NCBI GenBank assembly: GCA_021842465.1 | Contig: JAKBZN010000021.1 | Location: 1-41,544 of the forward strand | Reading direction: 5' to 3' | Length of the DNA stretch: 41,544 bases | Source of the DNA: Pseudomonadota bacterium | Lineage (GTDB): Bacteria; Pseudomonadota; Gammaproteobacteria; Burkholderiales; Burkholderiaceae_F | In this document: positions 1 through 8,587 of the stretch, piece after piece | Position numbering within the stretch: position 1 is the stretch's first letter | How the letters are laid out: each line of letters opens with the position of its first letter | Made by a program: the position numbers and the translations under genes | Notes under the pieces: generated by a model | The model's database searches: none | Told to the model about the DNA's origin: nothing | Seen by the model: the letters and a program-made list of their open reading frames with translations, nothing else

Positions 1-1
1 G

Positions 2-100
2 TTGGTCAAGGCAACCGCCCGGCATCTGCGCAGCGTGCAGCGCCAGCCCGAGCGGATCATGCGCTATTTCGAACACGCCCCGGTCCGGTATGCAGCCTGA
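2..100 (+). CDS. C-terminal fragment of an unknown ORF, possibly a transposase
   Basis: An open frame enters from the left edge and stops with TGA at 98-100, giving 32 residues that end in EHAPVRYAA. The fragment is basic (several Arg and His), which resembles the C-termini of some DDE transposases, but there is too little sequence to name a family. The 5' part lies outside the window. No inverted repeat could be paired with it. The transposase reading is an inference; the open frame and stop are seen. Confidence 0.35.
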   Translation: MVKATARHLRSVQRQPERIMRYFEHAPVRYAA

Positions 101-190
101 TTCAACTTGGTTCATGCCGGCTCAATATGTGGGCATCCGATCGATGCCCTGCCGCCTTGGCGGATTGGCGCGGTTGCCCCCCGCGGGACG

Positions 191-631
191 CTACGGACCG
201 GCGGGCGTCGGCGTCACGATCCGCCAGCCGGCCGCGCAACTCGGAACGTACGGGTAATACCCCCGCGCGGCATCGCAGTAGTACCAGTACTGGGCAGCCG
301 GCGGAACCGATACGTCCGGCCCCGGGGGAACCACCACGGTCGCCGGCGGGATGTAGGGCACGTACGGATTCGGGTATGGATAGACCGGCGCGACATAGAA
401 ATACCAGAGACCGCCGGCGATCCACCACCATCCGAGACGTCCGTCATGCACGCCGTGGTGCCAGACTCCCGACCGCCACACTCCCCAGTCCCGCTCACGA
501 AAGCGCCGGATATCCCCGCGATACCGCTCGTTGTGGCGGTGCTGTCCGAACGCCGATTGGGCGATCGTCCCGGCGCTGATCCCCACCGCGATCGCCGTTG
601 CGACGAACGCCCACCGGGTTGCGAGTTTCAT
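191..631 (-). CDS. Secreted Tyr/Pro-rich protein of unknown function
   Basis: 146 residues. The first ~30 (MKLATRWAFVATAIAVGISA then a small-residue stretch to FGQ) look like a Sec signal peptide, so the product is probably periplasmic or surface exposed. The mature part has an Arg/Trp-rich segment (RERDWGVWRSGVWHHG), then a Pro/Tyr/Val-rich stretch, then a C-terminal QYWYYCDAARGYYPYVPSC motif with two Cys that could form a disulfide. A YYC...GYYPYV...C...W pattern of this kind is familiar from exported proteins of Burkholderia-like bacteria with no assigned role. It is monocistronic here. The function is unknown; the signal peptide and coding call are fairly secure. Confidence 0.75.
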   Translation of the reverse strand: MKLATRWAFVATAIAVGISAGTIAQSAFGQHRHNERYRGDIRRFRERDWGVWRSGVWHHGVHDGRLGWWWIAGGLWYFYVAPVYPYPNPYVPYIPPATVVVPPGPDVSVPPAAQYWYYCDAARGYYPYVPSCAAGWRIVTPTPAGP

Positions 632-956
632 GGCATTCCCTCCGCGCGGAACCGTGATCCGACCGCAGCCATCCTAGCGCGGCGATCCGTGGCACGCCGT
701 GACCGGCGGCAAGGAATGCGCCGACGGCACGACTCCCGCCCGGAGCCGGAGCGAGGGCGCGCCGAATCCAGCCGGACGGCGCACGTCGTCGATCCTTGAT
801 CCAGCGCACCCCCGGAACATGTCGGATATCAGAAGCAGGGAATGGTCCGATTGCCGACTCGGCGCGATACTGACCGCGTCGCATCCGGGCGCCCGATCGC
901 GGGCAGACTCAGCGGGCGCCTTTCATCCTTTCTTCCACGGATAAAAAGGTGACGTC
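632..956. other. Intergenic region upstream of hsp20
   Basis: The 325 bases between the divergent starts of the secreted protein and hsp20 hold no convincing gene; open frames here have poor composition and no ribosome binding site. I looked for a sigma-32 promoter (CTTGAA and CCCCAT boxes) and found only a poor match (CTTGAT near 796 followed by a C-run too close). No RNA gene or repeat is evident. Confidence 0.5.
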
Positions 957-1400
957 ATGGCTATCGTCAAATGGGACCCTTGGCAGGAAATCGAAGACAT
1001 GTTCGACCGCTACACGCGCGCCGTCGGGTGGCGGCGCCACGGCAAAGGCGGGGAATTCGCCGCCGACGTCGAGTGGTCGCCCCAGGTCGACATCGCCGAG
1101 ACCCCGGAAGCGTTCACGATCAAGGCCGAAATTCCGGAGGTCAACAAGGATGACGTGAAGATATCGATCGATCACGGCGTTCTGACGCTCGAAGGGACAC
1201 GCAAACAGGAAAAGGAAGAGAAGAACAAGACGTTCCATCGCATCGAGCGCTACTACGGCCGCTTCAGCCGAAGCTTCTCGCTGCCGGAGAACGTCGACTC
1301 CGCCGGCGTGAAAGCCGCGTTCAAGGACGGCATGCTGACGCTGACGCTGCCGAAGAGTGCGCGGAGTGAACCGAAGGCGATCGAAGTCACGGTGGAATGA
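957..1400 (+). CDS. Small heat shock protein, Hsp20/alpha-crystallin family
   Basis: 147 residues, the usual class-A sHSP size. It is an ATP-independent holdase that binds unfolding cytoplasmic proteins as an oligomer. The N-terminus carries the WDPWQEIEDMFDRY segment typical of the family. The alpha-crystallin domain spans roughly residues 38-132 and ends in the hallmark DGMLTLTLP (124-132). A C-terminal I142-E-V144 matches the IxI/V anchor used for oligomer assembly. The ATG at 957 is preceded by AAAAGGTG at a good distance. It stands alone, with a perfect hairpin directly after the stop, so it is probably a single-gene transcript. Confidence 0.95.
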   Translation: MAIVKWDPWQEIEDMFDRYTRAVGWRRHGKGGEFAADVEWSPQVDIAETPEAFTIKAEIPEVNKDDVKISIDHGVLTLEGTRKQEKEEKNKTFHRIERYYGRFSRSFSLPENVDSAGVKAAFKDGMLTLTLPKSARSEPKAIEVTVE

Positions 1401-1402
1401 CC

Positions 1403-1433
1403 GTGCGCCTCCGCGCCCAGCGCGGAGGCGCAC
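1403..1433 (+). terminator. Perfect 13-bp hairpin after hsp20
   Basis: GTGCGCCTCCGCG at 1403-1415 pairs without mismatch with CGCGGAGGCGCAC at 1421-1433 around a 5-base loop, starting two bases after the hsp20 stop codon. No T-run follows on the plus strand, so it may stabilise the mRNA 3' end or act as an imperfect terminator rather than a classic rho-independent one. Confidence 0.7.
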
Positions 1434-1656
1434 GATGCGCTCTGGGAGGGAAGCGCCGAATCGACCCGCGGGCACCGCGACCGCGCTTTCCACCCGGATG
1501 ACGATTCATTACAATTAGACCTTGGCCGGATCGAGGTGAACTCCGGTTCGCCAACGAAAGGAAATCGACCGACCCACGGCGTCGCCTTGCCGTGCCCCCA
1601 GGCGTTCCCCCTCCCGCAATGCATTTCGAAGTCATCCTGCGTCCCGGACGGAAACC

Positions 1657-4314
1657 TTGCTGCATCGCCGCCGCGACGTGCCGGAAAAACGGCGACCACC
1701 GCAGGTCGGATCTGCGGTGACTTCCCCCTTGCCGGCGGGCCGTTTCTCCAATGCCCTCCTGGCAGGGCTCGTGTGGCTGCTCGTCGGGCTCGGGGGCGAG
1801 TACCGGGCCGGCGTCGATCGCGTTCGCGCCGACGCGCTCCTTCATGATCGGGCGCTGCGACTCCTGGAAGACAAGCGCGCGGCCCTGGACAGCGTACTCA
1901 ATGCCACCATGTTCCTCAACAGCGGACTGGTGGCGTACGTGCAGGCCCACCCCCGCCTGGACGCCCGCACGGCCCGAAGCATGCTGCGCACGCTGTACGT
2001 CCAGGGACACATCTTGCGCAACATCGGCCTGGCGCCCGGCAACCGCCTGACGTACGTCTATCCGCAGCGCGGAAACGAACGCGCCATCGGACTCTACTAC
2101 CCCGATCTGCCGGACCAATGGCCGGCCGTGCAGCGCGCAATTCGTGACCATGCGCCGCGACTCGCCGGCCCGGTGCAATTGAAGCAAGGCGGAATAGGAT
2201 TCATTTATCGTGTGCCGGTATTTCTCGACCCCGGCGGCCGCTATTGGGGCCTGCTGAGTACCGTCATCAATGCCGATGGGCTGTATGCCAGCGCCGGAAT
2301 CCGACCGCACACCGATGGAATGCAAGTGGCATTGCGGGGTCGCGACGGATCCGGACCGCAGGGTCCGGGATTCTTCGGCAACCCCGACCTCTTCGCCACG
2401 GACGCGCTGCGCGCGCCGATCCACACTCCCGGTGGCAGCTGGGAAATCGCCGTACGGCCGATCGACGGCTGGCGTAGCGGGGGATCGGTCGCCTGGATCC
2501 GATTGGCCGCATGGATCGTGGGGGGCGCCCTTGCGCTCACGCTCTATCAGCTCCTTCAGATGCGCGCGGCCCGGACGTTCGCGCAGGAGGCGCTCGCGCA
2601 GGGCAACGCCAAGCTCAAGGCGCTGTTCGATCTGTCTCCGTTCGGAATCGTCCTCACCGACGTCCAGGGGCGCTTCAGCGAATGGAACGGCGCGCTGTGC
2701 AACATGCTTGGCGGGTCACCCGACGGCCGCGCGATGCGCGACATGGAGTCGCGGTTCTCGCGCCACCTGATTCCCCGCAAGGCGCCGGCCGAGGACGACG
2801 CGACAACCGCGCGCCACCTTCCGCAGCCATGGAACGTGGAGTATGCGCGCCCGGACGGGGCCGCCGTCACGCTCCGCATCCATGGCATCGAAATTCCCCA
2901 GGACGGGTCGCAACGTCCGCAGTGGTACATCGTGGAAGACATCACCGAAGCCAAAGTTGCGGAACAGGAAATCCGCCGTCTGGCGTTCTACGACCCGCTG
3001 ACGCTGCTGCCGAACCGACGCCTGCTGCTCGATCGTCTGCACCACGCGCTCGACCTGGGCGCGCACCGGGCGTCCTTCGGCGCGTTGCTGTTCGTCGATC
3101 TCGACGATTTCAAGATCCTCAATGACACACTGGGGCACAATGCCGGAGACCAGTTGCTGCTCCAGGTGGCGCAACGGATCACTTCCTGCCTCCAACCCCG
3201 GGACACCGCCGCCCGCCTGGGCGGCGATGAGTTCGTGATCCTCCTTGAGGATCTCGCGACCGACGCGGCGGAGGCCGCCAGCATGGCGACGAGCGCCGCG
3301 GAGGAAATTCTCGCGGCCCTCAACATCCCGTACCGCATCGCCGGGCAGGATCGCCACAGCGGCGCAAGCATCGGGGTGAAGCTTTTCCAGGCGAACCGGG
3401 AACCGGTGGAAGAACTGCTCCGGCATGCCGACCTGGCGATGTATCAGGCCAAGTCGTCCGGCCGCAATGCGATCCGGTTTTTCGATCCGCAGATGCAGTC
3501 GATCGTGAGCCGCAATGCGGCGATGCTCGAAGAACTCCGCGACGCGATTCAGGATCGATCCTTCGCGCTCTACCTGCAGCCGCAGGTCGATGCCGCAATG
3601 CGTTGCACCGGAGCGGAGGCGCTGCTGCGCTGGATCCATCCGACGCGGGGAATCCGGCTGCCCGGCGAGTTCGTCCGCATCGCCGAAGACTCCGGCCTGA
3701 TCCTTCCGCTCGGCCGTTGGGTCCTGGCGCAAAGCTGCCTCCTCCTGGCGGACTGGCGCATGACACCCGAGTTCGCGGGGCTGACCTTGTCGGTGAACAT
3801 CAGCGCTCGTCAATTGCAGCACCCCGATTTCGTCGATCAGGTCCGCGACGCGCTCGACGCCAGCGGTGCCGATCCATCCCGACTGCGCCTCGAACTGACG
3901 GAAAGCAGCATGATGGACGCGATGGAGGATGCCATCGCCAAAATGACCGAACTCCGGCGCATCGGCGTGGGATTCTCCCTCGACGACTTCGGCACCGGAC
4001 ACTCGTCGCTCGCCTATCTCAAGCGCCTCCCGCTCGACGCGCTGAAAATCGACCGCTCGTTCGTCGACGGACTTCCGCACGACACCAACGACACGGCCAT
4101 CGTCCGCACCATCATCGCGCTCGCCCGAAGCCTGGAACTCGACGTGGTCGCGGAGGGCGTCGAATCCACCGAGCAGTTCGATTTTCTTTCGTCGTTGGGC
4201 TGCCACACCTATCAGGGCTATCTGATCGATCGCCCGATCCCGATTTCGGAATTCCGCTGCCGGGCGAGGGGCGCATGCGATCCTCGGATGCCCGACGGCG
4301 ACGCGGCGGCATGA
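1657..4314 (+). CDS. Membrane c-di-GMP protein: CHASE-PAS-GGDEF-EAL
   Basis: 885 residues from a TTG at 1657; a GTG at 1717 is an equally possible start and neither has a clear ribosome binding site. Order of parts: a first membrane segment (about 28-45), a periplasmic sensor region that reads as a CHASE domain (about 60-235, containing VYPQRGNERAIGLYYPDL and a WGLLSTVIN strand), a second membrane segment (about 281-300), PAS (about 322-440), GGDEF and EAL. The cyclase motif is intact (GGDEF 522-526), but the inhibitory RxxD site upstream is QPRD, so its first Arg is missing. The phosphodiesterase signature is intact: EAL (654-656), ELTESS, DDFGTGHSS and KIDRSF. The enzyme could therefore both make and degrade c-di-GMP in response to a periplasmic signal. 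The ligand is unknown. Confidence 0.9.
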   Translation: MLHRRRDVPEKRRPPQVGSAVTSPLPAGRFSNALLAGLVWLLVGLGGEYRAGVDRVRADALLHDRALRLLEDKRAALDSVLNATMFLNSGLVAYVQAHPRLDARTARSMLRTLYVQGHILRNIGLAPGNRLTYVYPQRGNERAIGLYYPDLPDQWPAVQRAIRDHAPRLAGPVQLKQGGIGFIYRVPVFLDPGGRYWGLLSTVINADGLYASAGIRPHTDGMQVALRGRDGSGPQGPGFFGNPDLFATDALRAPIHTPGGSWEIAVRPIDGWRSGGSVAWIRLAAWIVGGALALTLYQLLQMRAARTFAQEALAQGNAKLKALFDLSPFGIVLTDVQGRFSEWNGALCNMLGGSPDGRAMRDMESRFSRHLIPRKAPAEDDATTARHLPQPWNVEYARPDGAAVTLRIHGIEIPQDGSQRPQWYIVEDITEAKVAEQEIRRLAFYDPLTLLPNRRLLLDRLHHALDLGAHRASFGALLFVDLDDFKILNDTLGHNAGDQLLLQVAQRITSCLQPRDTAARLGGDEFVILLEDLATDAAEAASMATSAAEEILAALNIPYRIAGQDRHSGASIGVKLFQANREPVEELLRHADLAMYQAKSSGRNAIRFFDPQMQSIVSRNAAMLEELRDAIQDRSFALYLQPQVDAAMRCTGAEALLRWIHPTRGIRLPGEFVRIAEDSGLILPLGRWVLAQSCLLLADWRMTPEFAGLTLSVNISARQLQHPDFVDQVRDALDASGADPSRLRLELTESSMMDAMEDAIAKMTELRRIGVGFSLDDFGTGHSSLAYLKRLPLDALKIDRSFVDGLPHDTNDTAIVRTIIALARSLELDVVAEGVESTEQFDFLSSLGCHTYQGYLIDRPIPISEFRCRARGACDPRMPDGDAAA

Positions 4315-4408
4315 GCAACCGGGAAACTGCTACGCTCCGCCGTTTTGACGACGCGACGGCGTGGACGAATTCCGTGCATGGAAGAAGTCCGGGCACGCAA
4401 CGACCCCC

Positions 4409-5254
4409 ATGGATCTCCTGCATATCCTGATTCTCGCCCTGGTCCAGGGCGCAGCGGAACTGCTGCCGGTATCGAGTTCCGCCCACGTGATCGTCGCCGA
4501 AAAGCTCATGGGGCTGGACCCCACCGCACCGGCGATGACCATGCTGCTGGTCATGCTCCACACCGGCACGATGTTCGCGGTCATCGTGTACTTCTGGCGG
4601 TCGTGGCGCAGGACCTACTTCTCGTCGATGGCGGAGTTCCAGCGCCAAGCCTGGTACATCGTGATCGCCACCGCGGCCACCGGCGTCGTCGGACTGACCC
4701 TGCAGGAAGCGATCAAGCGCGGATTCGCCCACAACGCACCGGACTTCGAGATCGAACAGCTGTTCGGCAATGCCCGGCTGATGGCCGCCGCGCTCCTGGC
4801 CGCGGCCGTGCTCATCATCGGCTCGGCACGCCTGCCGCAATCGGGGTCCGGCGCACTGACGGCGCGACGCGCGCTGTGGATTGGTGCGGTGCAGGGACTG
4901 TGCCTGCCCTTCCGCGGGTTCTCGCGTTCCGGCGCCACCATCTCGACCGGCCTTGCGCTGCGGATCGACCGGCGGCAGGCCGAGGAATTCAGTTTCGCAC
5001 TGGCGGTCGCACTCACACCCGCCGTGCTCGTGAAGGAACTGCACCGTCTGTTCAAGACCGGCGCCGCCGGCGCGATCCAGCACCCGAACGGATGGCTGCA
5101 CGCGCTCGCGCCCGACTTCGCCGGCATGGCATTCTCGTTTCTCGCCGGACTCGCCGCGCTGCGCTGGCTCTCGGGCTGGCTGGAGCGCGGGCATTGGCAC
5201 TACTTCGGCATCTACTGCGTGTTCGCCGCCGGCGTCGTGCTCTGGGTCGGCTGA
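4409..5254 (+). CDS. uppP: Undecaprenyl-diphosphatase (BacA/UppP)
   Basis: Integral membrane phosphatase that recycles undecaprenyl diphosphate to the monophosphate carrier for peptidoglycan and O-antigen synthesis; overproduction gives bacitracin resistance in other bacteria. From the ATG at 4409 the protein is 281 residues and begins MDLLHILILALVQGAAELLP. The family's first motif (QGAAELLPVSSSAH) is complete. The second reads FRGFSRSGATIS, with Arg where the E. coli enzyme has Pro before GFSRSG. Several hydrophobic segments follow to the end. An upstream in-frame GTG at 4361 would add 16 non-hydrophobic residues and is less likely. It lies 94 bases after the preceding c-di-GMP gene on the same strand. 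Confidence 0.93.
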   Translation: MDLLHILILALVQGAAELLPVSSSAHVIVAEKLMGLDPTAPAMTMLLVMLHTGTMFAVIVYFWRSWRRTYFSSMAEFQRQAWYIVIATAATGVVGLTLQEAIKRGFAHNAPDFEIEQLFGNARLMAAALLAAAVLIIGSARLPQSGSGALTARRALWIGAVQGLCLPFRGFSRSGATISTGLALRIDRRQAEEFSFALAVALTPAVLVKELHRLFKTGAAGAIQHPNGWLHALAPDFAGMAFSFLAGLAALRWLSGWLERGHWHYFGIYCVFAAGVVLWVG

Positions 5255-5340
5255 ACGGCATCCACGCGACAACCATCCGGATGGCGCATCGATCGCGCGT
5301 ATCCGCGAACAATGAACCAACCTGCGGCCGGTAACGGTCG

Positions 5341-5357
5341 CGTCACGGAATCGTCAC
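5341..5357 (+). promoter_or_regulatory. Tandem CGTCAC repeat upstream of the EAL-CBS-GGDEF gene
   Basis: CGTCAC occurs at 5341-5346 and 5352-5357, 11 bases apart, with a weaker third copy (GTAACG) 10-11 bases before. An 11-base spacing of (T)GTCAC half-sites is what PhoB boxes look like, but the match is loose and no promoter can be fixed nearby. This is a tentative operator. Confidence 0.2.
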
Positions 5358-5498
5358 AACCGGGCTGCAATCTGCGCGGAAGCCACGCTTGCACGGCTGC
5401 CGGGAGTCCCGTGGCGATCGCATCGCCGCTTTTCATCGCATCGCACCATTGCGGACACCCGGAAAATCTCCCCGTTTCCGTAACAACCGGTGGCGCGC

Positions 5499-7304
5499 AT
5501 GAGTTCTTCCCAATGTCCCGATGCATATCCTTCGACACCCGTCGAAACTTCGCGCATCGATGCGATCCGCGCCGCGTGCCGGGGAACCGATCTGCGCTTT
5601 GCCTTTCAACCGATCTTCACCATGGACGGCGGAGCGCTCTTCGGGTACGAAGCGCTCCTGCGGCCCACCGGGTTATGGTCCGGTCCGCTGCACCTGATCG
5701 AGGATGCCCGAAAGTCGGGCCTGAGCATTTCACTGGAACTGGCCTGCTGCGAAGCGGCGATCCGGGAGTTCGTGCGCCAGGGCCTTCCGGGAAAACTGTT
5801 TCTCAACCTCGGCGCCCCCACCATGGCCGCCATTGGCGCCACGCGCAACCCCCTGCTGGCCGCTGCGATCGCCAATGACCTCCTTCCCAGCCGCATCGTC
5901 GTCGAACTGACCGAACGCGAACCGATCCTGGACTTCGATCGCGTCTTCGAAACCACCCGCTCCTTGCGATCCTGCGGCCTCGGGATCGCGCTCGACGATT
6001 ACGGATCCGGCTACTCGGGCATGCACCTCTGGCTCGAGATCCAGCCCGACATCATCAAGATCGACCGCTATTTCGTGTCGAACCTGCACGCGTCGCCCGC
6101 GAAGTGCGAAGCCGTCCGCAGCATGGTGCATCTGGCGGGAAAGCTCGGAACCCGACTGCTCGCCGAAGGCATCGAAACCCGGGCGGAACTGGCGGTTCTG
6201 CGTGACCTTGGCGTGCCGCTCGCTCAGGGATATCTGTTGGGACTCCCCGCGATCGAACCGTCCCGAGGAATCCCGCCGGACGTCGCCGCGGTACTGCGCT
6301 CGCATCAGGTTGCGGTGATTCCCGAACCATCGCGCGTGCACGCTCCGGGCGAAACCATCGGGAAGTTGCTGATTCCGGTACCGCATACCGACAGCAGCGC
6401 AACCAACCACGACGTCGATCGCATCTTCAAGGCGTCGCCGCAGATGCATGCGATCGCCGTCGTCGACGGCAGCGTCCCGATCGGCCTGATCAACCGGCAG
6501 CAATTCATCGATCGCCTGGGAAAGCCGTTCCACCGCGAAATCTACGGCAGGCAGCCTTGCACCACGTTCATGAACGCCAACCCGCTGGTGATCGAGGCCG
6601 ACACGCCGCTGGAATCATTGATGCAGGTCCTGTCGGGTGACGACCAGCGCTATCTCTCCGACGGATTCATCATCGTCCTGAACGGGTCCTACCTCGGACT
6701 CGGGAGCGGCGAAGGCCTGGTGCGCGCGATGTCCGCGCTGCGCGTCGAAGCCGCCCGCCATGCCAACCCCCTCACCTTCCTGCCCGGGAACATTCCCATC
6801 ACCAAGCACATCGCGCGACTGCTGCAGAGCGGCGCGCCGTTTGCGGCCGCCTACGTGGACCTCGATCACTTCAAGCCGTACAACGATCAGTACGGCTACT
6901 GGCAAGGCGACGAGATGATCAAGCTTGCGGCGCAGATCATCCTGTCCGAAATCGATCCCATGATCGACTTCGTCGGTCATGTGGGCGGCGACGACTTCGT
7001 CATCCTCCTGCAGAGCCCGGACCACCGGGCGCGGTGCGAAACGATCGTCGCGAAATTTCGCGCTGCCGCCCGCGACCTCTACAACGAAGAGGACCGGCTT
7101 CGCGAGGGGCTCTACGCCGAAGACCGCCATGGCAACCGCAGCTTTTTCCGGCTCACCGCCATGTCGATCGGAATCGTCGAGATCGCGCCAGGGACGGTCG
7201 CCACACCGGAGATGGTCGCTTCGCGCGCTGCGGCGGCGAAACGCATGGCCAAAAAAACGGGAGACTGCGTGCAGGAGATCGCGGCTACCGCGGGGCGTCC
7301 ATGA
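5499..7304 (+). CDS. EAL-CBS-GGDEF c-di-GMP protein with a GGDDF active site
   Basis: 601 residues from the ATG at 5499 (GTG at 5490 is possible). Unlike the other two c-di-GMP proteins in the window it starts with the EAL domain: EALLRP near residue 54, then ELTERE, DDYGSGYSG, KIDRYF and AEGIET, all in place for phosphodiesterase activity. A middle region (about 275-400) fits a CBS-pair sensor (HAIAVVDGSVPIGLINRQQF). The C-terminal cyclase domain has YVDLDHFKPYND and the motif GGDDF at about 496-500, with Asp replacing the usual Glu; no RxxD inhibitory site is visible. No membrane segment is evident, so it is cytoplasmic. Whether the cyclase half works or serves as a nucleotide sensor cannot be told. 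Its last 20 bases overlap the 3' end of the convergent copD gene. Confidence 0.92.
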   Translation: MSSSQCPDAYPSTPVETSRIDAIRAACRGTDLRFAFQPIFTMDGGALFGYEALLRPTGLWSGPLHLIEDARKSGLSISLELACCEAAIREFVRQGLPGKLFLNLGAPTMAAIGATRNPLLAAAIANDLLPSRIVVELTEREPILDFDRVFETTRSLRSCGLGIALDDYGSGYSGMHLWLEIQPDIIKIDRYFVSNLHASPAKCEAVRSMVHLAGKLGTRLLAEGIETRAELAVLRDLGVPLAQGYLLGLPAIEPSRGIPPDVAAVLRSHQVAVIPEPSRVHAPGETIGKLLIPVPHTDSSATNHDVDRIFKASPQMHAIAVVDGSVPIGLINRQQFIDRLGKPFHREIYGRQPCTTFMNANPLVIEADTPLESLMQVLSGDDQRYLSDGFIIVLNGSYLGLGSGEGLVRAMSALRVEAARHANPLTFLPGNIPITKHIARLLQSGAPFAAAYVDLDHFKPYNDQYGYWQGDEMIKLAAQIILSEIDPMIDFVGHVGGDDFVILLQSPDHRARCETIVAKFRAAARDLYNEEDRLREGLYAEDRHGNRSFFRLTAMSIGIVEIAPGTVATPEMVASRAAAAKRMAKKTGDCVQEIAATAGRP

Positions 7305-8163
7305 CGCCGAGCAGGAATGCGACGGCGACAACGGCGACGCCGAGCGCGAATTCCAACGCGATGCTCAGGCGCAAGCCCCGCTCCGCTTCCCATTGCGCCT
7401 GCGGATCACGGCTGTCGAGGGCCGGCGTGTATCGGCCGCGATTAAGCAGTGCGGCCAATCCCATGCCTGCGACGAGCGCGACCTTGCCGATCAGCACGTG
7501 GGCATAGTCAGCCCGGATCAGCGCCGCGACGCCGCCAATCCGGAACCAGGCATTGAGCAGGCCGGTGGCGACGACGGTCGCCACCAGCGCCTGTCCGTAG
7601 ACGGAAAACCGCCGCAGCAACTCCGCGAGCACGTGCGGCCGCAAGCGCGCAACAAACGAATACAGAACCGGCAATGCCCCAAGCCACGCTCCCGCGACCA
7701 GCAGGTGCAAAGCCGCGGCAAGCCGTTGCCCGATACCGGGCAACCCGGACGCCGCCGCGGCATGACCGACCATTGCGACGCTGGCGAGCGCCGCCGCCAC
7801 CAGCACGTAGCTGCTGCGCTCCCGCCAGACCGGATCGCGTTCCGCGGGTAGCCACGCCAGAATCGTCGCGCCCAGAACGATCGCCAGACGGGCCGACCAG
7901 ATCTGGCCGAACGACGTCTGACTCATCACGAAGCCGATCTGGCGAAGGTTGACCACCGCCGCGGGATCTCCCACGACCACCGCCGTCTCCACGGCCGGCC
8001 ACAACACGCCCGCCACCAACGCGACGAGCGCAGCACCGCGAAACGCCTTGCGCTCGTTCCACGCGGGACGCACCCCCAGCACGCGTTCCAGGGAAAGCGC
8101 CCCGAACCAGAACATCAGCGCGGCGGCGTGAACGGCTCCGCAGAGGGCAAGTAGAAAGCTCAC
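7285..8163 (-). CDS. copD: Copper resistance protein D family membrane protein
   Basis: About 292 residues from a GTG at 8163. It is a polytopic inner-membrane protein with roughly eight hydrophobic segments, conserved His residues in GHAAAASG and in AALHLLVAGAWLGALP, and the typical CopD ending. The family works with periplasmic CopC in copper handling, probably as a copper importer or relay. The start is chosen because GTG overlaps the copC stop in a GTGA junction, which implies translational coupling; no other in-frame start fits. The 3' end overlaps the convergent EAL-CBS-GGDEF gene by 20 bases. No copA or copB is adjacent. Confidence 0.88.
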   Translation of the reverse strand: MSFLLALCGAVHAAALMFWFGALSLERVLGVRPAWNERKAFRGAALVALVAGVLWPAVETAVVVGDPAAVVNLRQIGFVMSQTSFGQIWSARLAIVLGATILAWLPAERDPVWRERSSYVLVAAALASVAMVGHAAAASGLPGIGQRLAAALHLLVAGAWLGALPVLYSFVARLRPHVLAELLRRFSVYGQALVATVVATGLLNAWFRIGGVAALIRADYAHVLIGKVALVAGMGLAALLNRGRYTPALDSRDPQAQWEAERGLRLSIALEFALGVAVVAVAFLLGVMDAPR

Positions 8164-8525
8164 GGCGACGCCGTAAACGAATAACCGCCGTGGGTTCGGT
8201 GGCCATCGACGCCAACCGCAGCCCAATGAACCTGGTAGCGGCCGGCGGCCAATTTCCGTTGCAGACGCAGAACCAGCGTGCGCGGATCGGCGCTGGCCAC
8301 CGTCGCCACCGGCTCCACCACGGGTTCCCCGGTCCCGGCTTCCAAACGGATCGTCGAGAGCACGGGCTCCAACGCCTCCGAAAAGTGCAAGCGGATCTCC
8401 CGCACCGCGCGCGCCCGGCCACCGGGCGCGGGTTGCGCCGCGCGCAGATGGGGATGTGCTGCGGCGATGCCGCAGGCCAGCAGCGCCACCAGAAAGACGG
8501 ACCAACGCTTGCGAGAAAGACTCAT
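8160..8525 (-). CDS. copC: Periplasmic copper-binding protein CopC
   Basis: 121 residues with a signal peptide ending near AAA-H, so the mature protein would begin at His24. CopC proteins bind Cu(II) with the N-terminal amine/His plus a downstream Asp-x-His. Here D107-G-H109 sits in VDGHRTHGGYSF, the family's conserved end, so the Cu(II) site is complete. No Met-rich Cu(I) loop is visible. Other family landmarks are QPAPGG and IRLHFSEALEP. It is the first gene of a copC-copD unit, with a 4-base overlap into copD, and is divergent from bioB across only 62 bases. Confidence 0.92.
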   Translation of the reverse strand: MSLSRKRWSVFLVALLACGIAAAHPHLRAAQPAPGGRARAVREIRLHFSEALEPVLSTIRLEAGTGEPVVEPVATVASADPRTLVLRLQRKLAAGRYQVHWAAVGVDGHRTHGGYSFTASP

Positions 8526-8587
8526 ACGCGGAAAGTGTAATACTTGAGAGTTGTCGGCTTTCCCTTTTTCTTTGAGGCGATTTCATT

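Noticed and set aside
107-884. Several long overlapping open frames on both strands in the first 900 bases
   Set aside because: They are Arg/Pro-rich shadows of the 191-631 secreted protein or run through the hsp20 upstream region, with no ribosome binding site.
4900-4950. Variant second motif of UppP (Arg in place of Pro before GFSRSG)
   Set aside because: Looked unusual against E. coli, but FRGFSRSG is, as far as I recall, common in betaproteobacterial UppP, so it is probably a normal subgroup feature.
8526-8587. BirA operator between copC and bioB
   Set aside because: No TTGTAAACC/GGTTTACAA-type dyad is present in the 62-base gap.
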